From contig JAITLC010000112.1 of NCBI GenBank assembly GCA_031278095.1, positions 1 through 64,000 on the forward strand: a stretch of 64,000 nt of DNA. Reading direction: 5' to 3'. Of this stretch, positions 16,745 through 24,264 are shown piece after piece. Under the pieces are notes generated by a model. It made no database searches, was not told the DNA's origin, and saw only the letters and a list, made by a program, of their open reading frames with translations. How positions within the stretch are numbered: position 1 is the first letter of the stretch; each line of letters opens with the position of its first letter. The translations under genes were made by a program, and so were the position numbers. Source of the stretch: Treponema sp. Its GTDB lineage: Bacteria > Spirochaetota > Spirochaetia > Treponematales > Breznakiellaceae.

Positions 16745-17635
16745 ATGTATAACATGGATAAACTCTATGAGGCGGTTGAGGAGAAGGGGCATGTCTGTAT
16801 CGGTCTTGATACTGCGGCAGACTATATCCCGGCAACGGAATTAAAAAAGGCTTCATCGGCGGCGGAAGCGGTACTTGCCTTTAACACGGCTCTTGTCAAT
16901 GCCACTTCCGATCTGTGCGCCTGCTACAAGGTGCAGATAGCATACTATGAGGAACTGGGCCTTGCAGGATTGAAAACATATTCGGAAACCCTGCGCCGCA
17001 TAAGGGAAAAAAAATGTCTTGTCATTTCCGACATAAAACGGGGGGATATTGCGGATACCGCTTCCCGTTATGCCAGGGCTCATTTTGAAGGGGACTTTGA
17101 AGCCGACTTCGTAACCCTCTCGCCATACATGGGCATGGATTCAATTGAGCCCTGGATTGAATTTGCAGAGAAGAAAGGCAAGGGCGCCTTCGTGTTAATG
17201 CGGACAAGCAACAGGGGTATGAAGGATTTTGAATATCTTGAAATTAGAAACACTTCCAAAAGACTCTACGATGCGGTGGGAGACAGGATTCAGGAAATGG
17301 CCGCTTTCCATACCGGAAAATACGGCTACGGCGCTTTCGGCGTGGTGGTAGGCTGCACGGAACGGGAAGAAGCTGCGGTCATACGGGAACAGAGAAACAA
17401 CCTCTTCTTTCTTATACCCGGTTACGGCGCACAGGGAGGCGCGGCAGATGATGCGGCCCTGCTCCTTCGGGAATCCAACGGCGGCGTGGTGAACGCTTCC
17501 CGTTCAATACTCAAAGCATGGTCGAAAGAGGCTCCCGCCGACGCGGACAATGATTTTGCCGCGGAAGCCGCAAGAAGAGCGGCCGTGGAAATGAGGGACG
17601 CAATCCGTATCTCCGCAAAAAAAAGGAGCCTGTAA
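16745..17635 (+). CDS. pyrF: Orotidine 5'-phosphate decarboxylase
   Basis: 296 residues, the longer subfamily (type 2). It decarboxylates OMP to UMP. The catalytic tetrad motif reads SDIKRGDI (Asp96, Lys98, Asp101), and IGLDTA near residue 19 starts the barrel. The C-terminal phosphate site is LIPGYGAQGG. GAGG lies 7 bases upstream of ATG 16745, two bases after the pyrC stop. Confidence 0.94.
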   Translation: MYNMDKLYEAVEEKGHVCIGLDTAADYIPATELKKASSAAEAVLAFNTALVNATSDLCACYKVQIAYYEELGLAGLKTYSETLRRIREKKCLVISDIKRGDIADTASRYARAHFEGDFEADFVTLSPYMGMDSIEPWIEFAEKKGKGAFVLMRTSNRGMKDFEYLEIRNTSKRLYDAVGDRIQEMAAFHTGKYGYGAFGVVVGCTEREEAAVIREQRNNLFFLIPGYGAQGGAADDAALLLRESNGGVVNASRSILKAWSKEAPADADNDFAAEAARRAAVEMRDAIRISAKKRSL

Positions 17636-17636
17636 G

Positions 17637-18440
17637 GTGGATAAAACTGCGCGGGTTTCTGTCCTTAAAGAAATAAAAGCTGTCAACGGGGAGATATTCC
17701 GCATGAACTTTTCCTGGGAGGATCCCGCGCCCGCGGCAGGACAGTTCTTTATGATCAAACCGCTCCGCTCTTCGGTTTTTCTGGGAAGGCCAATCAGTGT
17801 TGCCGCGTGGAACAGGGCCGCAAACATGGTAAGTTTTCTGATAGCGCTGCGGGGCAAAGGGACAGAGGAACTCTTTGACATGCGGGCAGGTGAAAAGGCG
17901 GAATTGATTGGCCCCCTGGGGAATACATGGGCGGAGTTTCTGCCTCCCGTAGCGGACAACAGGGTCCTGGCATTACTTGCAGGCGGCATCGGCATCGCCC
18001 CCCTTAAAGCCTTTGCCGCGGAACTTGAAGCTGCCGGCCGCCGCTATGATTTTTATGCAGGATTCAGAAAGGCCTTTGACAATGAGGAAGAGCGTAACGA
18101 ATTTCCGGGAGCCGCGCCTGCAGGAAGTTCCGGTCATTGCATAGCCTTTGAAGATCCCGGCGCTCAGGCAAATGGCTCAGGCAAAAGAGGGCTTATTCTC
18201 GACTACTTCGATCCCGCGCCCTACGCCGCGGTGTATGTATGCGGCCCGGAGGCAATGCTCAGGACGGCGGCGGCAAAGTGTGAGGCTGCAGGAATACCCT
18301 GCGTTATCAGCATGGAAAGGCGGATGGCTTGCGGGGTGGGCGCGTGCCTCGGGTGCAGCATAGAGACAACAAAGGGCATGCGGAGATGTTGCGCCGACGG
18401 CCCTGTATTCAATGCCGGGGAGATCGTCTTTAATGAATAG
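17637..18440 (+). CDS. pyrK: Dihydroorotate dehydrogenase electron-transfer subunit
   Basis: 267 residues; the FAD/[2Fe-2S] partner that lets PyrD pass electrons to NAD+. The FAD-binding domain includes the GRPISVA stretch (about 48-54), and a nucleotide domain begins LALLAGGIGIAPLKAF. Iron-sulfur ligands appear near the C-terminus as C-x4-C-x2-C (Cys232, 237, 240) and Cys251/252. GTG start at 17637 with AAGGAG 8 bases before it. Its presence with PyrD identifies the class 1B enzyme. Confidence 0.93.
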   Translation: MDKTARVSVLKEIKAVNGEIFRMNFSWEDPAPAAGQFFMIKPLRSSVFLGRPISVAAWNRAANMVSFLIALRGKGTEELFDMRAGEKAELIGPLGNTWAEFLPPVADNRVLALLAGGIGIAPLKAFAAELEAAGRRYDFYAGFRKAFDNEEERNEFPGAAPAGSSGHCIAFEDPGAQANGSGKRGLILDYFDPAPYAAVYVCGPEAMLRTAAAKCEAAGIPCVISMERRMACGVGACLGCSIETTKGMRRCCADGPVFNAGEIVFNE

Positions 18441-18446
18441 CAGCAA

Positions 18447-18478
18447 GCCGGAATCCTCCGCCGGAAAATTATTCCGGC
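18447..18478 (+). terminator. Hairpin between pyrK and pyrD
   Basis: GCCGGAAT (18447-18454) pairs with ATTCCGGC (18471-18478). An alternative inner hairpin CCGGAA (18461-18466)/TTCCGG (18472-18477) uses the same right arm, so the two are mutually exclusive. No T-run follows, so it is more likely an mRNA-processing or attenuation structure than a full terminator. Confidence 0.4.
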
Positions 18479-18501
18479 AAATACTAAGCTAAGGTGTATT
18501 A

Positions 18502-19422
18502 ATGAACAAAATTTCAGGCCCGGATCTTTCATTTGCCGTTGCCGGAGTCAATTTCAAAAATCCTGTCATTGCGGCGTCGGGAACTTTCGGTTACGGCAGC
18601 GAATACACTTCAATCATTGATGTTAAAAAGCTGGGAGGCATCTGTACCAAGGGCCTCACCCTCATGCCCAGAGCGGGAAACAACGGCATGAGGCTCCATG
18701 AAACCCCTGCAGGACTCATGAACTCAATCGGCTGGGAAAACCCCGGACTGGAAGTTTTTCTTGAAAAAGAATTGCCCCGGCTGAGGATCCTGGGCCCGGC
18801 GGTAATCGCCAACCTTTCAGGTTCAAGCATAGAAGAATACACCGAAGGGGCAAGGCTGCTGGACGCAAGCAGCGTGGACATGATCGAACTCAACATCTCC
18901 TGCCCCAATGTAAAGGCCGGAGGCATGAGTTTCGGCCTGGAACCCGAAGCCGCCCTCAGCGTTGCCGAGCCGGTACGGAGAGTTCTCTCCCATAAACCGC
19001 TCATGGTCAAACTCTCTCCCAATGCCCCGGATTTAATTGCGGTTGCCCGCGCCTGCATCAATGCGGGAGCCGATGCCCTCTCTCTGGTGAACACCTTCAA
19101 GGCCCTGGCAATTGACATTCATAAAAGGAAACCTGTTTTTGACAACATCAGCGCGGGCCTCTCCGGCCCTGCAATAAGACCCATTGCCCTCCGCATGGTC
19201 TGGGAACTCAGGGAAGTCTTCCCTTCCGTACCCATTGTGGGCGTGGGAGGCATCTCTGCTTCCGTTGACGCGCTGGAATTCCTTCTGGCCGGAGCCGCCG
19301 CAATACAGGTTGGTTCCGCTACCTTTGTCCATCCCGCAACGATGATCGAAATAATCGGCGGCATTGAAGAGTACATGATACAGTATGGCTATCATTCGAT
19401 TGGGGAACTGTCCATCAGGTAG
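18502..19422 (+). CDS. pyrD: Dihydroorotate dehydrogenase, class 1B catalytic subunit
   Basis: 306 residues; FMN enzyme that oxidises dihydroorotate to orotate. The active-site cysteine Cys134 lies in NISCPN. FMN phosphate-binding IVGVGGI is present, and NTFKALAIDIHKRKP is the class 1B signature region. AAGGTG precedes ATG 18502. Last gene of the plus-strand pyr cluster; it converges with pyrE across a family A hairpin. Confidence 0.95.
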   Translation: MNKISGPDLSFAVAGVNFKNPVIAASGTFGYGSEYTSIIDVKKLGGICTKGLTLMPRAGNNGMRLHETPAGLMNSIGWENPGLEVFLEKELPRLRILGPAVIANLSGSSIEEYTEGARLLDASSVDMIELNISCPNVKAGGMSFGLEPEAALSVAEPVRRVLSHKPLMVKLSPNAPDLIAVARACINAGADALSLVNTFKALAIDIHKRKPVFDNISAGLSGPAIRPIALRMVWELREVFPSVPIVGVGGISASVDALEFLLAGAAAIQVGSATFVHPATMIEIIGGIEEYMIQYGYHSIGELSIR

Positions 19423-19435
19423 ACACTTTAAGGCC

Positions 19436-19483
19436 GCTGTTCCAAAATTACGATCCTGCCGGATCGCCGGATTTTGGAACGGC
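19436..19483. repeat. Family A hairpin repeat between convergent pyrD and pyrE
   Basis: GTTCCAAAAT (19439-19448) pairs with ATTTTGGAAC (19471-19480), extended outward by three further pairs. The loop holds its own small hairpin GATCC-TGCC-GGATC. The same loop sequence (ATCCTGCCGGATC) recurs in the copy at 21975-22028, so these two copies are close relatives. The position between convergent genes suits a bidirectional terminator role. Confidence 0.8.
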
Positions 19484-19497
19484 CTCACCTGAACGTT

Positions 19498-20109
19498 TTA
19501 CATTTTCCTTGAACCGGGTTTGGTTACGGGGATTCCCTGTTTGCATAAGGCGCAGTCCGAAGCTTCCCAGTTTGCCGCACCGATCTTTGCCCCTGCGTAG
19601 AGAGGCCAGTCAAGCGGAACTCCTTCCGCCCGGCGATCCACCAGGCAGGCAAGGGCGGCAATCTCCGCCCCAAGCGCTTCCAGCACCACGGCGCTTTCTC
19701 CGCTGGACTTGCCGGTGGTAACCACATCTTCCGCAATGAGGATCTTCTCTCCCTGCCGGATTTCAAATCCCCTGCGCAGAGTCATCTTTCCCGCATCATC
19801 CCTTTCGGTAAAAAAGGCGGGGAGCCCCAATTGCCTTCCAAGTTCCCAGGCAACGATGATGCCCCCCATGGCAGGCCCAACGATTGCGGCAATTGGAGGC
19901 AGTTTACCGCAGGAGACATCCGCTTTAACCGCCTCCACAACCGGGACCAGGGCCGCCGCCGCCTTGTCCGGGTACTGCAGGAGACGGGCGCATTGAAAGT
20001 AACGATCCGAATGGCGGCCCGAAGAGAGGAGAAAATGTCCTTCCAGCACGGCGCCGGATTCCCGCAAGAGGTCAATGCATGTCATGCCGCCGTTTAACTC
20101 TGTTGACAT
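19498..20109 (-). CDS. pyrE: Orotate phosphoribosyltransferase
   Basis: 203 residues; joins orotate with PRPP to give OMP. The PRPP-binding motif ILIAEDVVTTGKS is at 123-135, and the catalytic loop TERDDAGKMTLRRGF at about 101-115 is typical. It is not with the other pyr genes. It ends the minus-strand VOC-GH1-pyrE run, starting only 3 bases after the GH1 stop, so it is likely co-transcribed with sugar genes. ATG 20109 is used; ATG 20085 (MTCIDLL) is an alternative. Confidence 0.93.
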   Translation of the reverse strand: MSTELNGGMTCIDLLRESGAVLEGHFLLSSGRHSDRYFQCARLLQYPDKAAAALVPVVEAVKADVSCGKLPPIAAIVGPAMGGIIVAWELGRQLGLPAFFTERDDAGKMTLRRGFEIRQGEKILIAEDVVTTGKSSGESAVVLEALGAEIAALACLVDRRAEGVPLDWPLYAGAKIGAANWEASDCALCKQGIPVTKPGSRKM

Positions 20110-20112
20110 GGG

Positions 20113-21465
20113 TTATAAATTATCCCCATTGGACTTGATGACTTCGGCATACCAGTAGGCCGAATCCTTGAGGATCCGTTCCTGGGTTTCAAAGTCGCAG
20201 TACACCATACCGAAACGGTCCGTGTAGCCTTTGGCCCATTCAAAGTTATCGGTAACGCACCAGTGGAAGTAACCCCGAATATCCACGCCGTCTTCGGCTG
20301 CCTTGCGCAGGCATTTGAGGTAACGGTGGAGGAAGTCGATTCTTCCCGGATCATGAACCTTGCCGTCCAGAGATACCCAGTCCGCACAGGAGAGACCGTT
20401 CTCGGTAATGTAGATGGGTTTCCTGTAGCGTTCCCAGAGGAATGCAGGTCCCCAGTAGAGAGTCTTGGGTTCCACCGGCCACTTGGCGGCGGTAATGTCA
20501 TAACCTGCTTTACGGGGAACAAACTCATAGCCGCCTTTGCCGTCGGATTTAACCGGAGCGCCGTTGTAGATATTCTGTCCCAAAAAGTCCAGAGGCTGGG
20601 AGATAATCTTCATATCATCTGCGCCGATCTTCGGCATGTTGTCTCCAAGGCGCTGAAGCGCTTCATCCGGATACTTGCCCAGAAAAACGGGATCGCTCCA
20701 GAGGGACACCGACCAGAGCGGGTTATCGGCGCTCACGTCAAAGTAAGCTCTCCGCGCCGCCTCCCGGTTTTCGCCGCTTTCGGAGACGGGGTAATGGGCG
20801 CTTCCGGTTGGCGCATAACCTACCTGTGCGCCGGGAACAGCCGCCCGTATCGCCTGCACACCCAGACCGTGGCCCAAAAGCACCCGGTGAACCATGAGCA
20901 GGGTATCCCAGACGGGAAAATGTATTCCGGGGGCATGATCCGTCCTGTCGTAGGAAATGCCGATGAAACACTGGGGCTCATTAAAGGTAATGAAGTTCTT
21001 GAGCCTGTCCCCGAAGCGCCCGGCTACAAGCGCCGCATAGTCGGCGTACCATTTGGGACTGTCCGAATTGAGCCAGCCGCCCCTGCGGAAAAGTTCATAG
21101 GGATAATCCCAATGGAAAAGCGTCGCATAGGGAACGATCCCCGCCCCGATGATGCTGTCCAGAAGCCGGTCATAAAAATCCAGGCCCTTTTCGTTTACCC
21201 GGCCGGCGCCTTCCGGAATTATCCTGGGCCATGAGATCGAGAAACGGTAAGCCCTGTACCCAATCTCCTTCATTATATCCACATCTTTCTGGTAAAGGTG
21301 ATAGTGATCGCAGGCCGCCTCTCCGTCGCTGCCGTTTATGACCTTTCCCTCCTGTTTGACAAACATATCCCAAACCGAAGGCCCCTTGCCGTCTTCATAC
21401 GCGGCCCCTTCAATCTGATAGGAAGCAGCGGCGCCTCCCCACATAAAATCTTTTCTAAAGCTCAT
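20113..21465 (-). CDS. Glycoside hydrolase family 1 beta-glucosidase
   Basis: 450 residues, the normal GH1 length. N-terminal FMWGGAAASYQIEGA, acid/base Glu163 in TFNEPQ, and nucleophile Glu355 in YITENG are all present, so it should be an active retaining beta-glycosidase. No 6-phospho-specific pattern or PTS genes are visible, and there is no signal peptide. It is therefore probably a cytoplasmic beta-glucosidase acting on imported cellobiose-like sugars. It lies between a VOC gene (12 bases) and pyrE (3 bases). Confidence 0.95.
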   Translation of the reverse strand: MSFRKDFMWGGAAASYQIEGAAYEDGKGPSVWDMFVKQEGKVINGSDGEAACDHYHLYQKDVDIMKEIGYRAYRFSISWPRIIPEGAGRVNEKGLDFYDRLLDSIIGAGIVPYATLFHWDYPYELFRRGGWLNSDSPKWYADYAALVAGRFGDRLKNFITFNEPQCFIGISYDRTDHAPGIHFPVWDTLLMVHRVLLGHGLGVQAIRAAVPGAQVGYAPTGSAHYPVSESGENREAARRAYFDVSADNPLWSVSLWSDPVFLGKYPDEALQRLGDNMPKIGADDMKIISQPLDFLGQNIYNGAPVKSDGKGGYEFVPRKAGYDITAAKWPVEPKTLYWGPAFLWERYRKPIYITENGLSCADWVSLDGKVHDPGRIDFLHRYLKCLRKAAEDGVDIRGYFHWCVTDNFEWAKGYTDRFGMVYCDFETQERILKDSAYWYAEVIKSNGDNL

Positions 21466-21477
21466 ATTCCACTCCTC

Positions 21478-21945
21478 TTACTTTTTATAGCTTTCAAGCA
21501 ATTCAACGATACACTTAAGATCCTTGCCTGCATCCAGATAGGCATATTCACCCGAAGCATCGCCGTATTTGCCGCGCTGCACACAGGTAATGCCCCATTT
21601 CCCGGCAGCCTCGATTACCTTGTCCATACCGTTTACACCAAAGGCGATATGATGAATCCCCTCGCCGTGCTGATCGAGAAAGTCCTGCCAGGTACTCTTG
21701 TGACCGTTAGGCTGAATGAGTTCCATCTGCAGCCCGGGCCCCACATCGAAAAAGGCCATGAGGCATCCGGCATCCGGAGCGGGCTTTCCGTCCACTACTG
21801 TCTTTGTAACTTCGTATTTGCCGCTGTCAATGGTGGGCGGTACGGAAACACCGAAAAATTCCGCAAACTTCTCTTTTGTCCTTTCGATATCTTTCACAAC
21901 GAAAGCGACCTGGGTTACCTCATGGGTTCCGATTACACCTGCCAT
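21478..21945 (-). CDS. VOC (glyoxalase-fold) family protein
   Basis: 155 residues with two beta-alpha-beta-beta-beta units. The first starts VTQVAFVVKDIERTKEKFAEFFG and the second GIHHIAFGVNGMDKVIEAAGKWG. The possible metal-site residues are Gln/His in VTQVAF, Glu in QMELIQP, His in GIHHIAF and Glu in CIVELLE, resembling methylmalonyl-CoA epimerase or dioxygenase-type VOC proteins. Substrate unknown. ATG 21945 has GGAGG 5 bases upstream. Beside GH1 and LacI, a role on a sugar-derived metabolite is a guess only. Confidence 0.8.
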   Translation of the reverse strand: MAGVIGTHEVTQVAFVVKDIERTKEKFAEFFGVSVPPTIDSGKYEVTKTVVDGKPAPDAGCLMAFFDVGPGLQMELIQPNGHKSTWQDFLDQHGEGIHHIAFGVNGMDKVIEAAGKWGITCVQRGKYGDASGEYAYLDAGKDLKCIVELLESYKK

Positions 21946-21974
21946 AGAATCCTCCAAAATACTGTTTGTAAGCC

Positions 21975-22028
21975 GAGCTTGTTCCAACATTATAATCCTG
22001 CCGGATCACCGGATTTTGGAACAGTCTC
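21975..22028. repeat. Family A hairpin repeat upstream of the VOC gene
   Basis: GAG then GTTCCAAcAT on the left pairs with ATTTTGGAAC then CTC on the right (22013-22028). The loop contains ATCCTGCCGGATC as in the pyrD/pyrE copy. It occupies the 5' leader of the VOC-GH1-pyrE operon, so it is not only a terminator. Confidence 0.75.
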
Positions 22029-22100
22029 ACGGGACTGTCCAGGATTTGGTTAGTTCCCGGTCAGCCCGTACTAAGGAAGCTGTCCGAACACGTTTTTCAA

Positions 22101-22121
22101 GTCCGGCTTGCCGGACATTTT
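22101..22121 (+). terminator. GC hairpin followed by short T-run
   Basis: GTCCGGC (22101-22107) and GCCGGAC (22110-22116) form a 7-bp stem, followed by ATTTTT on the plus strand. No plus-strand gene precedes it, so its function is unclear; it lies in the gap downstream of the LacI gene. Confidence 0.35.
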
Positions 22122-22164
22122 TCGGAGAGCCTTATGTTTTCAGCCGACGGCCAAAAAATTCCTC

Positions 22165-22209
22165 TTTTAAGGTAGTCTGTCCATACTGTGTCTACATTAT
22201 GGACAAACT
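22165..22209. repeat. Family D hairpin repeat just after the lacI-type gene
   Basis: AGTcTGTCCATA (22174-22185) pairs with TATGGACAaACT (22198-22209), one mismatch. The flank TTTTAAGGTAGTCTGTCC (22165-22182) matches, with one difference, the reverse complement of 53536-53553, so this is a true dispersed family. It ends one base before the regulator's stop codon. Confidence 0.7.
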
Positions 22210-23262
22210 CTATACGGTCTTTGCCGCAATACAGGAAGAACGGATCACGATTCTGCCGGGCCAGACACCTATATACTGCTTTTCAAAGGGATGTTTCACG
22301 AAATTTATCACCTTGGACGTAAGAGTCTCCAGCATCGCATCAAAATCGTAATGTACGGTTGTAAGCGGAGGATTAAAAAACTGACTGACCAGAATATCGT
22401 CCGAGCCGACCACAGACACATCCTCAGGAACCCGGAAACCATGACACCGCAGTGTTTCTATGATCCCCAGCGCAACAAGATCGTTGCCGCCGATAAAGCA
22501 GCCGGGCAGGGGTTTCCCCTCTTTTAAAAACCGTTCCATCGCTTCCCCCGAGGCATCACTTGAAAGAGTACTCACCTCAAGGATACTGTCTTCCCGAAGG
22601 CTTATGCCGCAGAGCTCCGCCGCTTTCCGGAAAATTTTATAATTCTCCACTCCCTGACGGAAATTCAGGTCGGGGCTGGCGTATAGCAGATCCCTGTGCC
22701 CGGCGGCAACAACATACTTCACCATTTCGGCGATACCCATGTGATCCAGATTGACCACTATGCGGTTCGGTTCCGGCTTTTCATTAAGACGCTGTTCAAA
22801 TATACCGATGGGAAAACCCCGGCCTATGAGATTCTCGATGAGGCCGCATTCGTTGGGGAAACCAACAAAGATACCGCCGTCCACCCGTGACTGGGCAAAC
22901 ATATCGCCGATTCGCTTCATCACCACAGGATTGTTCAGATCGGCTACCTGGGAAGCCAGTACATAGTAACCTGCCGCCATGGCGGTATTGATTACCTGGC
23001 GGATCATGAAATTCACGTGAGTGTCTTCCAGACGGCTGTGGTTCCCCGTATTGGAAGCAAAAAAGAACCCGATGGTATTGGATCGCTTGCCTGCCAGAAT
23101 CTGGGCGGAAAAATGGGGAGAATAGGAATGCTGTTCTATGATCCTGAGGACTCTCTCCCGGGTTGCCGGCTTCACATAGGCGTAATCATTGATAACCCTG
23201 CTTACCGTTGCCCTGGAAACTCCCGCAAGATGGGCTATTTCTGAAGCGTCAATACCTTTCAC
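22210..23262 (-). CDS. LacI family transcriptional regulator
   Basis: 350 residues. The helix-turn-helix IAHLAGVSRATVSRVIN (about 8-24) and hinge YSPHFSAQILAGKRSNTIGFF are clear. The rest is a periplasmic-binding-protein-like effector domain ending with SVVGSDDILVSQFFNPPLTTVHYDF. It should bind DNA as a dimer and respond to a sugar. The adjacent co-directional VOC-GH1-pyrE genes are the obvious candidate target, but a roughly 265-bp gap separates them. A 13-base direct repeat upstream (23321, 23355) might be a binding site. Confidence 0.93.
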   Translation of the reverse strand: MKGIDASEIAHLAGVSRATVSRVINDYAYVKPATRERVLRIIEQHSYSPHFSAQILAGKRSNTIGFFFASNTGNHSRLEDTHVNFMIRQVINTAMAAGYYVLASQVADLNNPVVMKRIGDMFAQSRVDGGIFVGFPNECGLIENLIGRGFPIGIFEQRLNEKPEPNRIVVNLDHMGIAEMVKYVVAAGHRDLLYASPDLNFRQGVENYKIFRKAAELCGISLREDSILEVSTLSSDASGEAMERFLKEGKPLPGCFIGGNDLVALGIIETLRCHGFRVPEDVSVVGSDDILVSQFFNPPLTTVHYDFDAMLETLTSKVINFVKHPFEKQYIGVWPGRIVIRSSCIAAKTV

Positions 23263-23320
23263 CCCGGCCCTCTCCTTCCCTTCACTATTTTAAGTGGCAA
23301 CTCCCCATTTGTCAATGAAA

Positions 23321-23367
23321 GCGGTGAGACATCGAAAATGTAACCGAAAAGAGAGCGGTGAGACATC
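23321..23367. promoter_or_regulatory. 13-base direct repeat upstream of the lacI-type gene
   Basis: GCGGTGAGACATC occurs at 23321-23333 and again at 23355-23367, 34 bases apart, in the region upstream of the regulator start (23262). The unit is not palindromic, unlike typical LacI operators, so its role is open. Confidence 0.35.
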
Positions 23368-23403
23368 ACGTCCGCAGCCCGGCAGGCAGCAGTTTCAAAT
23401 TCG

Positions 23404-23442
23404 AAAAAACCACGATCCCTCCTTCTGCGGCATCGTGGTTTT
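23404..23442. terminator. Bidirectional intrinsic terminator
   Basis: AAAAACCACGAT (23404-23415) pairs with ATCGTGGTTTTT (23431-23442), giving an A-tract/stem/T-tract layout that can stop transcription in either direction. It separates the upstream minus-strand lipoprotein unit from the LacI gene. Confidence 0.65.
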
Positions 23443-23464
23443 TCCGTTCCTGCTTTTTACCGTT

Positions 23465-23523
23465 GAGGCTGTTCCAAAACCGTGCGCGTTTAGCGCACAG
23501 TCAATTAGTTTTGAAACAGGCTC
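23465..23523. repeat. Family A hairpin repeat with nested hairpin
   Basis: GAGGCTGTTCCAAAAC (23465-23480) pairs with GTTTTGAAACAGGCTC (23508-23523) with two mismatches. The loop carries GTGCGC/GCGCAC, a second perfect stem. This is the longest member of the family in the window. Confidence 0.75.
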
Positions 23524-23569
23524 TGTTTACAAAGTACCAGACACTAATGTGATTCCGGATGATTCGCAG

Positions 23570-23670
23570 GCGGGGTTCATACCCAGGGGCTTGCCCCTGC
23601 TGCGAAATAATGTAACTGGAATAATGTGAGTGAATAATGGGCAATGAAAGTATATTGGTATGAACCCCGC
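23570..23670. repeat. 101-bp element bounded by 14-bp inverted repeats
   Basis: GCGGGGTTCATACC (23570-23583) and its exact reverse complement (23657-23670) enclose 73 bp that include a second perfect hairpin, CAGGGGC/GCCCCTG. There is no coding capacity. The layout resembles a miniature inverted-repeat element. Confidence 0.6.
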
Positions 23671-23689
23671 ATACAATCCATACCTTATA

Positions 23690-23729
23690 GAATGAAGATA
23701 CCCGGGAGCTCTCCCGTGTATCTTCATTC
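23690..23729. repeat. Family B hairpin overlapping the lipoprotein stop
   Basis: GAATGAAGATAC (23690-23701) pairs with GTATCTTCATTC (23718-23729). Inside, CGGGAG/CTCCCG adds six more pairs after one mismatch. The TGA stop of the lipoprotein gene (23728-23730) lies in the outer arm. Eighteen bases of this unit recur at the 3' end of the SPOR gene (58177-58194). Confidence 0.75.
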
Positions 23730-24144
23730 AATTTAGGGCCGTTCCGGTGTAATTTACATTGGTCGTTCCGCCGGCTGTGACACCGAAAACTTTACCAACC
23801 TTAACAGGGGGTTCCCTGTTATCGGTCACATGTACATAATAGGCGCCGGCAGTCAGGCCGGTAAACTCCTGTTTCTGGCCCTTGGGAACCGGGGTGGTAG
23901 AGGATGCTTTCAGTGTTCCATCCGCCGAATTTCCCTCATATATCCTAATCTGTACTATAGCGTCATCAGTATAGGTTGATACATTATTCACAACCAGAGT
24001 CCCCGTAGTTGGCGTTGACGGAGTGTCGGTCGTTGACGTTGAACCTGAATCCGATGACCCGGAAGGCTGCGAACATCCGGACATCACGAGGCAGATCAGC
24101 GCCAGGCAGAAAAACAGTACAAAAGAATCTTTTTCTTTTCTCAT
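23728..24144 (-). CDS. Small lipoprotein, unknown function
   Basis: 138 residues. The signal peptide has a charged start (MRKEKDS), a hydrophobic core and the lipobox LVMSGC with Cys24. A Ser/Thr/Pro-rich linker (about 25-48) leads to one beta-rich domain of about 90 residues. That domain contains LVVNNVSTYTDDAIVQIRIYEG and GLTAGAYYVHVTDN, a pattern like the immunoglobulin/carboxypeptidase-regulatory-like domains of surface proteins. Function unknown. It is divergent from the XRE gene across a very AT-rich gap, and its stop codon lies in a family B hairpin. Confidence 0.75.
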   Translation of the reverse strand: MRKEKDSFVLFFCLALICLVMSGCSQPSGSSDSGSTSTTDTPSTPTTGTLVVNNVSTYTDDAIVQIRIYEGNSADGTLKASSTTPVPKGQKQEFTGLTAGAYYVHVTDNREPPVKVGKVFGVTAGGTTNVNYTGTALN

Positions 24145-24189
24145 TTATTACTCCTTGAGTTTTAATAATTTCTAATCCAGTCAGACTGA

Positions 24190-24262
24190 ATATATCGAAT
24201 ATAATATAGTTTTATATCTAATTTGTCAATAAGAAAAACAAAAATATATCAATAATAATATA
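24190..24262. promoter_or_regulatory. Duplicated AT-rich operator candidate
   Basis: A 19-base sequence at 24190-24208 (ATATATCGAATATAATATA) recurs at 24244-24262 (ATATATCAATAATAATATA) with three differences. The copies lie in the 120-bp gap between the divergent lipoprotein and XRE genes. The second ends two bases before the XRE start codon. No Shine-Dalgarno precedes that start. Autoregulation by the XRE protein is the simplest reading. Confidence 0.45.
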
Positions 24263-24264
24263 TT

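Larger units (their letters stand above)
23263..23727. other. 465-bp repeat-dense gap
   Basis: No gene. From left to right it holds a 13-base direct repeat, a terminator-like hairpin, a family A hairpin with a nested hairpin, a short match to the end of the family C element (23524-23545, GTTTACAAAGTACCAG), a 101-bp inverted-repeat element and a family B hairpin. It is the most repeat-rich stretch in the window. Confidence 0.7.

Noticed and set aside
23570-23610. tRNA-like cloverleaf
   Set aside because: GGTTCATACC resembles a T-loop, and TTCGCAG/CTGCGAA could close a stem, but there is no acceptor stem, anticodon arm or CCA-compatible end.
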